Shown here in pieces: positions 1 through 7,788 of a stretch of DNA of 64,000 bases. Within the stretch, counting starts at the first letter, position 1. Each line of letters starts with the position of its first letter. The translations under genes were made by a program, and so were the position numbers. The stretch comes from Noviherbaspirillum saxi (GTDB taxonomy: Bacteria > Pseudomonadota > Gammaproteobacteria > Burkholderiales > Burkholderiaceae_D). A model generated the notes under the pieces. The model made no database searches. It was not told where the DNA came from and saw only the letters and a program-made list of their open reading frames with translations. The DNA lies in NCBI RefSeq assembly GCF_003591035.1, contig NZ_QYUO01000003.1:1364001-1428000 (forward strand), in the 5' to 3' direction.

Positions 1-2
1 AG

Positions 3-686
3 GCATGGCTGCCGAAGGATCGTTCTATCGGCACGTTAGCTGCGAACTGGAATCTCACCATGTGTATTTTCCATGAAGGACGGGTGTCAGTATGGGAAGA
101 TGAGATCAGTCGTAAGCCCGTGGCGTACTGCTGGGGAAGTTTGAATTCGTACGACAGCATTTTGGAAGTTCAACGTGAATATCGGGGACAGGGCGTTGGT
201 CGAGCCATGTCCGATTTCATGTTTGAAAGCTCCATCGCCGATAGTGAACCGCTGTTGGAGATCCAGATCGCGCCGGAGTCTTCGGAACCATTCTGGCAAG
301 CGATGGGCTTCGAGACATACTGGACAGGAGGTTTCTGTTATGGCCGTCGCATGCTTGAACTCCGACGAGATGTCCCTACCGGTGTGCGGCGTCAGGTGGG
401 AGTTGCCTTTCTACCAGAGCAAGCCGCCTGGATGCCGGATACAAGGCCACTGATTGTTCATCAGTTGGAAGGCATCGAAGTTCAAGCTGACAACAAGATT
501 GTCCTTGGCACGACGGTTGCGCATTTCGATCTGCCGCCTGGTGAAGACCTCGTCGTTGAAGTGACGGTCTGTGGACAACGCCGTTATCGAGGGAAGGCCA
601 AGTACGAGGAAGCGGCTCTGATCGGTGTCCAGCGTTGCAGGAATGGTTTTATGATCAGCGAAATCGTATCTAACGGAAGTCTGTAG
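3..686 (+). CDS. GNAT-fold acetyltransferase-like protein with C-terminal extension (5' partial)
   Basis: The reading frame is open to the left edge of the window, so the ATG at 60 is probably internal and the N-terminus is missing. The stretch REYRGQGVGRAM matches the acetyl-CoA binding loop (R/Q-x-x-G-x-G/A) of GNAT acetyltransferases, and the following PFWQAMGFE resembles the usual C-terminal GNAT strand. About 110 further residues follow the GNAT part and resemble nothing I recognise; they may form a second small domain. It is the first gene of an array of small same-strand genes. Substrate unknown. GNAT assignment is fairly sure, the role is not. Confidence 0.7.
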   Translation, partial: AWLPKDRSIGTLAANWNLTMCIFHEGRVSVWEDEISRKPVAYCWGSLNSYDSILEVQREYRGQGVGRAMSDFMFESSIADSEPLLEIQIAPESSEPFWQAMGFETYWTGGFCYGRRMLELRRDVPTGVRRQVGVAFLPEQAAWMPDTRPLIVHQLEGIEVQADNKIVLGTTVAHFDLPPGEDLVVEVTVCGQRRYRGKAKYEEAALIGVQRCRNGFMISEIVSNGSL

Positions 687-707
687 CGAGGCAGTGACGG
701 GAAAATT

Positions 708-941
708 ATGTGGCTCGAAATGTTGATGAGAGGTGACTTGAACACGATTGGCCTTGTCCTCGGGTTCCTCGGGACCGTCGTTGTGTTCTTTTTCGGCATG
801 CCCTCCGTGAACGTATTGAACGAAGGGAGCTATGTCGCGATGGAGATTACGCCAAAGATGAGGTTATACAGCTGGATATCACGCCTCGGACTGGGCCTCA
901 TTGCCATTGGTTTCGCTTGTCAGCTTTCCGCTATCGGATAA
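708..941 (+). CDS. Small two-helix membrane protein, unknown function
   Basis: A 77-residue protein with two hydrophobic segments: about residues 12-30 (IGLVLGFLGTVVVFFFGM) and about 55-74 (ISRLGLGLIAIGFACQL). It is therefore probably an inner-membrane hairpin. The ATG is preceded by CGGGAAAATT, a variant of the GGAAAAC leader that recurs through this array. I do not recognise a family. Its place between a GNAT protein and unknown small proteins gives no clear function. Confidence 0.6.
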   Translation: MWLEMLMRGDLNTIGLVLGFLGTVVVFFFGMPSVNVLNEGSYVAMEITPKMRLYSWISRLGLGLIAIGFACQLSAIG

Positions 942-956
942 CCTGAGGAAAACAAT

Positions 957-1202
957 GTGTTCACACTTCGCTTTCCATTGCATAGGCATGCGGCATTGAA
1001 GCCCGTCTTTACACAGCTCTCCCTGGCAGAGCGTGTATTTATCAAGGAAGGAATGTTGGTCTTGCAGCTAAGCGAAGAGGAATTCTTTGAATTGAAGCTT
1101 AGCTTGTCCGGCATCCACACTGGCCCTATCGGTGGCTGGAAAATGAACCCTGATAAGGATCGTCCGACAACAAAGGCTCCGGACGGTCTGGATTTCAGCT
1201 AG
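957..1202 (+). CDS. Small hypothetical protein, uncertain start
   Basis: The frame encodes up to 81 residues, rich in Leu/Glu in the middle (LQLSEEEFFELKLSLSG). The array leader GAGGAAAAC (945-953) points to the ATG at 955, but that frame stops after 14 codons. The long frame starts at an overlapping GTG at 957. Either GTG is used or there is a one-base frameshift near the start; an internal ATG at 1051 is a third option. The stop lies directly before the next GAGGAAAAC leader, as in the rest of the array. No family recognised. Confidence 0.5.
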   Translation: MFTLRFPLHRHAALKPVFTQLSLAERVFIKEGMLVLQLSEEEFFELKLSLSGIHTGPIGGWKMNPDKDRPTTKAPDGLDFS

Positions 1203-1213
1203 AGGAAAACAAC

Positions 1214-1405
1214 ATGGAGCGCGTCAAGGTACAGGCAAGCTATACGGTCGGTGCTGATCCTACGGTGAAACGTGCTGAATTCGTTGCGAGGATCAAGGAT
1301 TCAACCGAGGACTACAAACTGGCTGCGCGTGCGCAAAATGCGGCTGCTCGCCGCGAGAACCTGCCTCGATCTCACATCAACATCATCGGTTGTGCAGGTG
1401 AATGA
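1214..1405 (+). CDS. Small hypothetical protein (63 aa)
   Basis: A short, charged protein beginning MERVKVQASYTVGADP, without membrane segments or cysteine motifs. It is placed by the GAGGAAAAC leader at 1202-1210, four bases from the ATG. No family recognised. It is called as a gene because it occupies a slot in the array with the conserved leader and closely spaced neighbours; by sequence alone it would be weak. Confidence 0.5.
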   Translation: MERVKVQASYTVGADPTVKRAEFVARIKDSTEDYKLAARAQNAAARRENLPRSHINIIGCAGE

Positions 1406-1439
1406 AAGTACGAGGAAACTGACCAATAGGAGGAAAGTA

Positions 1440-1649
1440 ATGGCAACAACAATGTACTTTGAGGAGACAATTCATGACCAGGGCGGCAAAGCTACGTTCG
1501 ATGTTGAGTTAGGCCGCTCTTCATTCTATAAAGAGGACAGCATTTACCTGACCGTCGACGGAAAGACCGTCATTATGGATCGGTCTACAGCAAAGCGGTT
1601 TGTGGAAGCTATGGTTGCAGTGGGCCAGTACCACGGCATGATCGACTAA
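1440..1649 (+). CDS. Small hypothetical protein (69 aa)
   Basis: Start chosen at the ATG at 1440, directly after a GGAGGAAAG ribosome binding site. The protein (MATTMYFEETIHDQGGKATFDVELGR...) has a predicted all-beta first half followed by a helix near the end (RSTAKRFVEAMVAVGQY). The same frame extends further upstream, but that part overlaps the previous gene and lacks a leader. Unknown family. Confidence 0.6.
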   Translation: MATTMYFEETIHDQGGKATFDVELGRSSFYKEDSIYLTVDGKTVIMDRSTAKRFVEAMVAVGQYHGMID

Positions 1650-1685
1650 TCGAGCCAGCGGAAAACGGAAAAGAATGGAGCGCGT

Positions 1686-2357
1686 TTGAAAAGCCGTATG
1701 CATATTGCGGCCATGCTTTGGATTACCCTCCCGGTCGCTGCCCAAAATGTAACTACAGATTCTGGGTCACTTCCTTCTGTGCTGAAGCCACCGCTATATT
1801 TCTACCCAGATGAGGCCAGGAATAAAGGCGAGCAAGGTACGGTGATCGTCCGTTCGTTGATTGATGAGGAAGGGTACGTGCGTACAGCGGAAGTCGTAGA
1901 GTCGTCTGGCTCTAAAAGCCTTGACCAAGCTGCTGTCATTGCGGTCCGCTATGCCCAGTACTCTCCAATATTAGTCGCGGGAGCGCCAACACCTACGCAC
2001 ATTCGTGTACCAATAAAATTCGACCTTACAACCCCGCCGGACCCCAGTGCAGCTCCTGCCAGGCCCGAGGGTGCACGCATGACTATGAAAGATACGCGTC
2101 CACTGGGTGCGCGAATTAAAGCCAATATTAACTTCACGGTCCCTGCAAGTTGGGAGAGAAATGATCCAGCCGAATATGAAATTACGTTGAAGCCGAATGG
2201 GATGCTTTATAGCGCCACCTTACTCAAGTCATCGGGCTTGCCACTGTTTGACAAAGCTGTCGGGGACGCAATTGCCTCTATTCAGCCATTTCCTACTACA
2301 GAAGATGGGGCATTTCCGACAAAAATCATCCTCGTAGCGAGACCGAAGGAGCAATGA
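1686..2357 (+). CDS. Periplasmic TonB-C / TolA-C two-domain protein
   Basis: A 223-residue protein with a hydrophobic signal-like N-terminus ending VAAQ. Residues about 25-115 have the TonB C-terminal fold signature (YPDEARNKGEQGTVIVRSLID, then VVESSGSKSLDQAA and a final VPIKFDL). Residues about 145-220 match the TolA-C/TonB_2 type (NDPAEYEITLKPNGMLYSA, SSGLPLFDKAV). There is no transmembrane anchor beyond the signal and no proline-rich linker, so it is not a classical TonB. The start is TTG at 1686 or ATG at 1698. The gene at 4636 carries the same two domains in reverse order. Confidence 0.7.
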   Translation: MKSRMHIAAMLWITLPVAAQNVTTDSGSLPSVLKPPLYFYPDEARNKGEQGTVIVRSLIDEEGYVRTAEVVESSGSKSLDQAAVIAVRYAQYSPILVAGAPTPTHIRVPIKFDLTTPPDPSAAPARPEGARMTMKDTRPLGARIKANINFTVPASWERNDPAEYEITLKPNGMLYSATLLKSSGLPLFDKAVGDAIASIQPFPTTEDGAFPTKIILVARPKEQ

Positions 2358-2446
2358 TGGCAATCGAGACGACTAGGAAAACTGTTTCCCATAACTATGG
2401 GATGACCGATGCGTCAGATAGACCGACAATATCGGATTCTCCATAA
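2357..2446 (+). CDS. Possible 29-residue ORF coupled to the preceding stop
   Basis: An ATG overlaps the TGA stop of the TonB-like gene (TGATG), the arrangement used for translational coupling. It opens a 29-codon frame ending TAA at 2446. It contains an internal AGGAAAAC copy at about 2382, followed by no start codon in a useful position. It may be a real micro-ORF or the remnant of a lost array gene. Weak. Confidence 0.25.
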   Translation: MAIETTRKTVSHNYGMTDASDRPTISDSP

Positions 2447-2478
2447 AAGAACAGCGTCTAACCGTCAAGGAAAAAGTG

Positions 2479-3006
2479 ATGAACGTGAAGACACCAGAGT
2501 ACAAGCGTTTCGAAGGCATGATCGCCGAAGTGAAAACCCAAAGTGACAGAGCATGCGCACTCATTCTTGCTGCCAATCTTGATAACCGGCTCTTAGAATT
2601 ACTGAAAGCATTCTGTATCGAACTGGGCAACGATTTTTCAAAGTCAGTGTTCAAAGGTAATGGATTTATGAATTCATTCTCTTCGAAGATTAGCCTTTGC
2701 TTCATGTTGGGACTTATTAGTAGCAACGAGCATCACGATTTGGTACTCATCCGGAAGATCCGGAACTTTTTCGCGCATGAAGAGCATGGATGGAATTTTC
2801 AGCACCAAGAGATTATAAGTCGGTGTCATTCCTTGAAAATGATTCAAGAGATGACTAAGGAAAATCCGGATTTGAACGCTGACTATACAAATCCAAGAAA
2901 CGCCTTTGTCCTTTGCGCCGCGTCTCTATCATTATTGCTTGTGGATAGAGCGGAGAAAGCCAATGAGCAAAAGAGAATTGAGCCGTCGCCTGGGCGAATT
3001 CTATAG
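2479..3006 (+). CDS. MltR-like protein
   Basis: A 175-residue, mainly helical protein. The motif RKIRNFFAH near residue 92 is the conserved signature of the MltR (mannitol operon repressor) family. The N-terminal part (SDRACALILAANLDNRLLELLKAF) also fits that family's helices. No mannitol genes are nearby, so a role in mannitol control is unlikely. The R-N-x-x-A-H arrangement resembles the R-x4-6-H motif of HEPN proteins. Start at ATG 2479 (an overlapping GTG at 2476 is possible) after AAGGAAAAA. Confidence 0.65.
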   Translation: MNVKTPEYKRFEGMIAEVKTQSDRACALILAANLDNRLLELLKAFCIELGNDFSKSVFKGNGFMNSFSSKISLCFMLGLISSNEHHDLVLIRKIRNFFAHEEHGWNFQHQEIISRCHSLKMIQEMTKENPDLNADYTNPRNAFVLCAASLSLLLVDRAEKANEQKRIEPSPGRIL

Positions 3007-3065
3007 CCCATGTGAAGTAACGAGTCTCGGGACCCTAAAGAAGTTGGCGCTAACGAAGGAAAAAC

Positions 3066-3509
3066 ATGGCTGTTACAAAAATCGCTTGTGCCGATGATCT
3101 CGCTGCTCTAGCGAAAGAAACCCTCGACCATGTTTGGACGGACAAACGATTTAGCGACCTGATCGGCGCCATCCTCATGGCGAACCACGTTGCTGATTGG
3201 CACTTTCAGGTTGATCTCAAACGAAAGTTCGAGAAAGCGGAGAAGCAAGCAATGAATGACGCCTACCCGGAGTGGGAGACAATCCGCCAACTAGCTAATG
3301 GAACGAAGCATTGCAAATTGATCTCGGCTGTACAGCCAAAACAAGAAGACCTCCAATGGGAGCATGACGACTTTTGGGGCTCGCCTGGACACGTTGGCGG
3401 CGACGGCATCGACTGGTTCGTGGATCACGATGGCAAGCAGCGGTCCGCAGCGGTCTTGATTAGGACGTTCCTTGAGAAATTTGACAATTCTTCGGCCCGG
3501 CCGACATGA
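3066..3509 (+). CDS. Hypothetical protein with HEPN-like NGTKH motif
   Basis: A 147-residue helical N-terminal region (DDLAALAKETLDHVW, LIGAILMANHVADWHFQVDL) is followed by ETIRQLANGTKHCKL. This N-G-T-K-H stretch at the end of a helix is reminiscent of HEPN-like or MAE_28990-like proteins, but I cannot name a family with confidence. The C-terminal part is acidic and Trp-rich (WEHDDFW). The ATG follows the leader GAAGGAAAAAC. It sits directly after the MltR-like gene, which has a comparable motif. Confidence 0.55.
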   Translation: MAVTKIACADDLAALAKETLDHVWTDKRFSDLIGAILMANHVADWHFQVDLKRKFEKAEKQAMNDAYPEWETIRQLANGTKHCKLISAVQPKQEDLQWEHDDFWGSPGHVGGDGIDWFVDHDGKQRSAAVLIRTFLEKFDNSSARPT

Positions 3510-3547
3510 CCCACTCGCGTCAATAGTAAGGCAAAGAAAACTCAACC

Positions 3548-3757
3548 ATGTACATGATCGAAAGGCAAGGCGACTTGTACAGAATTGAGTGCGAGGAACA
3601 CGGCGAGAGCTATCCTGGATGGCGAACCTTTGAGCAAATTCCGCAAAAAGTGCAAAAGCGCTTGGCCATAGTGCAGGCAGCGACGAGCGGAGTAAATTGC
3701 GGTAATGTGGACGGCGTTGGCGAGAAAGTCTCTGCTACCGAATATTTGATCTATTGA
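3548..3757 (+). CDS. Small hypothetical protein (69 aa)
   Basis: A small soluble protein (MYMIERQGDLYRIECEEHGES...). It has two separated cysteines and no recognisable motif or membrane segment. The leader here is AAAGAAAAC with a slightly longer spacing to ATG 3548. Its stop is within ten bases of the next leader. Unknown family; called from array position and intact frame. Confidence 0.5.
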   Translation: MYMIERQGDLYRIECEEHGESYPGWRTFEQIPQKVQKRLAIVQAATSGVNCGNVDGVGEKVSATEYLIY

Positions 3758-3767
3758 TGGGAAAACG

Positions 3768-3962
3768 ATGGGCGAATTTAAGCGGGTAAAGACCTTTCAG
3801 GAAGCGCTTGAAATCGCACGTGCGTTTGCGGCGCATTATGACGTACACGACTCAAGAGCAGAGGCGTATGCTGAGAGCTGGTACGAGGCAGGAAAAGATT
3901 ACGATAAAGCGTCTGCTGACGATCTCCGCGCTTATCTTTTGCGACGTTTCGACCTCGCCTAA
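3768..3962 (+). CDS. Small hypothetical protein (64 aa)
   Basis: A short amphipathic helical protein (KTFQEALEIARAFAAHYDVHDSR...) ending in LRAYLLRRFDLA. The leader GGGAAAAC at 3759-3766 stands one base from the ATG. No cysteine or membrane motifs. I do not recognise it. Composition and predicted helices are those of a real folded small protein. Confidence 0.55.
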   Translation: MGEFKRVKTFQEALEIARAFAAHYDVHDSRAEAYAESWYEAGKDYDKASADDLRAYLLRRFDLA

Positions 3963-3979
3963 ATACACAAGGGAAAACG

Positions 3980-4624
3980 ATGAGCATCAAGAGTGACTTC
4001 CCGCATACCTGGGCGAATATGCAAAAACTTGAAAGGAAGATTCCAGTCAAGCTTGAACGGGAACAGGGAGAGCTACCAAAGCGTGTGCGCAAAATCAGTA
4101 AAACTAGCCCGCTTAAAGCTTTGCAGGCCATTTATGAATATGTGGAGCGTTATTTTGCTGGCGCAAAGAATTTAGTTGCATGTCAGAAAGGATGTGCCAA
4201 CTGTTGTCATGGTCGCATCTGGATCAAACAAGTAGAAGCCGATCTAATTGCTGACACTTATGGTGTGAAGGTTCCACGGATTCTGGAAATCATGGATGAC
4301 GGCACCTTCCCAGTAAGAGATTCGAGCCGTCCATGTCCTTTTCTGTCAGCGGATCAAGCGTGCACTATTTACGAGGTTAGACCGCTTGTCTGTCGAACGC
4401 ATTTCAACTTTGAACCCACGAATGAGCTTTGTCAGTACGAGAATTCTAATAAGCCAATGCCACTGTTGGATCGCCACAAAACGATTCCTGGCGTACTCGA
4501 CGCAATGGAGGAAGTTGGTCAGTCACACGGCGGTGGTGGCGGAGATATGCGCAGATACTTTGGCGAATCGCGTATCAACGTAGCGGCAAACGTATTTAGC
4601 GCGTCTAAGCCGACTCGGAGTTAA
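3980..4624 (+). CDS. YkgJ-family cysteine cluster protein
   Basis: A 214-residue protein with a dense cysteine cluster at about residues 68-76 (ACQKGCANCCHGR) and further cysteines in RPCPFLSADQACTIYEVRP and LVCRTHF. This C-x3-C-x2-CC ... C-x-F-L ... C-x-I-Y-x-x-R-P ... C-R pattern defines the YkgJ / zinc-iron chelating domain family (UPF0153). Family members are thought to bind Zn or an Fe-S cluster; the biological role is generally unknown. The leader GGGAAAAC precedes the ATG. It is the most clearly conserved protein of the array. Confidence 0.8.
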   Translation: MSIKSDFPHTWANMQKLERKIPVKLEREQGELPKRVRKISKTSPLKALQAIYEYVERYFAGAKNLVACQKGCANCCHGRIWIKQVEADLIADTYGVKVPRILEIMDDGTFPVRDSSRPCPFLSADQACTIYEVRPLVCRTHFNFEPTNELCQYENSNKPMPLLDRHKTIPGVLDAMEEVGQSHGGGGGDMRRYFGESRINVAANVFSASKPTRS

Positions 4625-4635
4625 AGGAAAACACT

Positions 4636-5370
4636 GTGAACAGATTTGCTGCAATACTCGCTGTTATTGGCAGCACAATCTTGGTCGGATGTGCCACCCA
4701 ACCCCCGGTCCAGAAGGAAAAATCTCAGCGGCCTGCTAGCTTGGCAGCGCAAAGTTCCGCAGCCCGGTTAAGCAACCAGATAAGGTCAAATATTGCATTT
4801 GATGTACCGAAAGATTGGTTACGCAACGACCCGGCTGAATACTCAGTTACGCTTTTTCCAGACGGATCTGTACGGGATATTCAGCTACTTTCTTCATCTG
4901 GGCTTCCTGGATTCGATTCTGCAGTCTTAAAAGCGATCGAGAAGTCGCAGCCATACTCCCTTTCTGGAATTTCTAGTTCTCCTCCGCGCTTCATACTCTT
5001 GGCTCGACCACTAGAGCGTGATGAAATCCGAACCGGCACTACGCCGACAAGCCGCAATGTACCGAACGAGATATACGCAAGCCAGGTTAGAAATGGGAAT
5101 GTGGCACCGGAATATCCGGTCGGCTCCTTGACGCGTAAGGAGTCTGGAACTGTTTTGCTTCGAGTACTGGTCAACCGAGGAGGGACAGTCGACCGGCTTG
5201 AGTTAATCAAGTCAAGTGGCTATGTAGAGTTGGATGAGTCGGCAAGACTGGCAGTGAGCACTTGGAAATTTACTCGGTCAAAAGAGGAGACTGTGCGAAA
5301 CGCCACGACGTGGGTACAAGTTCCTATTAAGTTTGAATTACCTGAAACCGATCGGCCAATTGAAAGATAG
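4636..5370 (+). CDS. Lipoprotein with TolA-C-like then TonB-C domain
   Basis: Starts at GTG 4636 after AGGAAAAC. The N-terminus is a lipoprotein signal with lipobox (STILVGC, Cys at about 19), so it is probably membrane-anchored in the envelope. Residues about 55-130 carry the TolA-C-like part (NDPAEYSVTLFPDGSVRDIQ, SSGLPGFDSAV). Residues about 150-240 carry the TonB-C part (GTVLLRVLVNRGGTVDRLEL, SSGYVELDESARLAV, VPIKFELP). The same two domains occur in the opposite order in the gene at 1686. Confidence 0.7.
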   Translation: MNRFAAILAVIGSTILVGCATQPPVQKEKSQRPASLAAQSSAARLSNQIRSNIAFDVPKDWLRNDPAEYSVTLFPDGSVRDIQLLSSSGLPGFDSAVLKAIEKSQPYSLSGISSSPPRFILLARPLERDEIRTGTTPTSRNVPNEIYASQVRNGNVAPEYPVGSLTRKESGTVLLRVLVNRGGTVDRLELIKSSGYVELDESARLAVSTWKFTRSKEETVRNATTWVQVPIKFELPETDRPIER

Positions 5371-5383
5371 CGGGGAAAACACC

Positions 5384-5572
5384 ATGTCACTACAGATTAA
5401 GCGCAGAGACGGCTCCATCGTCGAAATCCATGACGGAACAGTGCGGTTGAAAGCCCAGATTCAGGTTTACGGAACGGCGGAAGTTCATGACCCGAAAACC
5501 GACACGCCATTCCAAGTGAAAAGGGTCGCGGATGGAAGCCTCGCCGAAGCAACGCCTCCCTTCATCTACTGA
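5384..5572 (+). CDS. Small hypothetical protein (62 aa)
   Basis: Start at ATG 5384, three bases after the leader GGGGAAAAC; the longer upstream frame overlaps the preceding lipoprotein gene and is not used here. The protein (MSLQIKRRDGSIVEIHDGTV...) looks like a small beta-rich protein with no cysteines. The next gene starts four bases after its stop. Unknown family. Confidence 0.6.
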   Translation: MSLQIKRRDGSIVEIHDGTVRLKAQIQVYGTAEVHDPKTDTPFQVKRVADGSLAEATPPFIY

Positions 5573-5576
5573 AGCC

Positions 5577-5760
5577 ATGGAAAATACCGTGACTCAAACA
5601 ACCGAACAAAAGCTAGCGGAATTGGCAGACGCAAGCAACGAGCTGTGTGTCGCTCTCCGGACAAACTTGATATTGGGTTGTAATTGGCGATGCGGAATCA
5701 CCAGCCGAAGCGCGAGAGTTTTTGAATGCGTATCGAAAGACCCGTGCATCTGGTGCTTAA
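5577..5760 (+). pseudogene. Frameshifted small array gene
   Basis: From ATG 5577 the frame reads MENTVTQTTEQKLAELADASNE and continues sensibly to about residue 32. It then turns into Cys/Trp/Arg-rich, shadow-like sequence that overlaps the next gene. In the +1 frame from about 5671 a natural-looking end appears (YWVVIGDAESPAEAREFLNA... to GA), with TAA at 5758-5760, directly before the next GAGGAAAAG leader. This fits a single-base indel near 5665-5672 in a former gene of about 60 codons. A sequencing error would look the same. Confidence 0.55.
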
Positions 5761-5775
5761 AGTCGAGGAAAAGCC

Positions 5776-6057
5776 ATGCTCACGATTGACGATGCTGCAA
5801 CCGTGATACGAGCTGCATTTGTGCCCCTCGTCTGCGGGATAGAACGTGGAAGATACAACGATTCCCTGAAAGTCATGGTTCGTAATGCAGACGGCAATAA
5901 TTTGTATGACATGGGCGAGCTTCGGCAGTCCATATTTGGACAAAAGGCCGCGCTCATTTCAATTCTGAGAACCGTCTACCACATCAAGCACGGATTGCTG
6001 GACAACTATCTCTGTCAGCAGCTCAAAAAACCTTCCATCAAGATGCGTTTTGCGTAA
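5776..6057 (+). CDS. Small hypothetical protein (93 aa)
   Basis: The last gene of the array. A helical soluble protein (MLTIDDAATVIRAAFVPLVCG... LYDMGELRQSIFGQKAALISILRTVYHIKH). The leader GAGGAAAAG ends three bases before the ATG. No family recognised. After its stop the base composition changes and about 245 bases without a gene lead to the xanthine dehydrogenase operon. Confidence 0.6.
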   Translation: MLTIDDAATVIRAAFVPLVCGIERGRYNDSLKVMVRNADGNNLYDMGELRQSIFGQKAALISILRTVYHIKHGLLDNYLCQQLKKPSIKMRFA

Positions 6058-6302
6058 GTCCTATGTAAGAAAGGCTGCGTCAGCTGACGGCGGATTTTGC
6101 AAGTCCGGGCTTGGATCTGCCGCATTCTTCAAAGCAGCTGCATATTGTATGCGCTAACAACGTCATCGGCTGCGCGAACATCAAATCGACAATCCATCGC
6201 TCATCTATTTCAGCGCCAAAATATATCCCATCACATTTGCGACATCGCAACTCAAATTCCGGATGCTAACCTCGTTGCACAAAAACAGGTTCCGGAAAAC
6301 GA
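6058..6302. other. Intergenic region before xdhA
   Basis: About 245 bases without a convincing gene between the small-gene array and xdhA. No strong sigma-70 promoter, long inverted repeat or terminator hairpin with T-run was found. The promoter of the xanthine dehydrogenase operon must lie here. The region also marks the change from AT-richer array sequence to GC-rich catabolic genes. Confidence 0.4.
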
Positions 6303-7772
<1,470 letters not shown>

Positions 7773-7788
7773 GCCAAGAGAGACGACG

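Larger units (their letters stand above)
698..5774 (+). repeat. Recurrent GRGGAAAAC leader before array genes
   Basis: A nearly invariant extended ribosome-binding leader, consensus G-R-G-G-A-A-A-A-C, lies 1-6 bases before most start codons. Copies: 698-707 (variant), 945-953, 1202-1210, about 1430, about 1658, about 2467, about 3056, about 3533, 3759-3766, 3971-3978, 4625-4632, 5372-5380 and about 5765. The conservation extends past the Shine-Dalgarno core (AGGA) into AAAC. Genes elsewhere in the window use ordinary AGGAG-type sites. Span given is that of the whole set. Confidence 0.75.

Noticed and set aside
698..6057. Integron cassette array
   Set aside because: Gaps between genes are mostly under 20 bases, with no attC-like palindromes of 60 or more bases and no integrase gene seen; the shared leader is a ribosome site, not an attC core.
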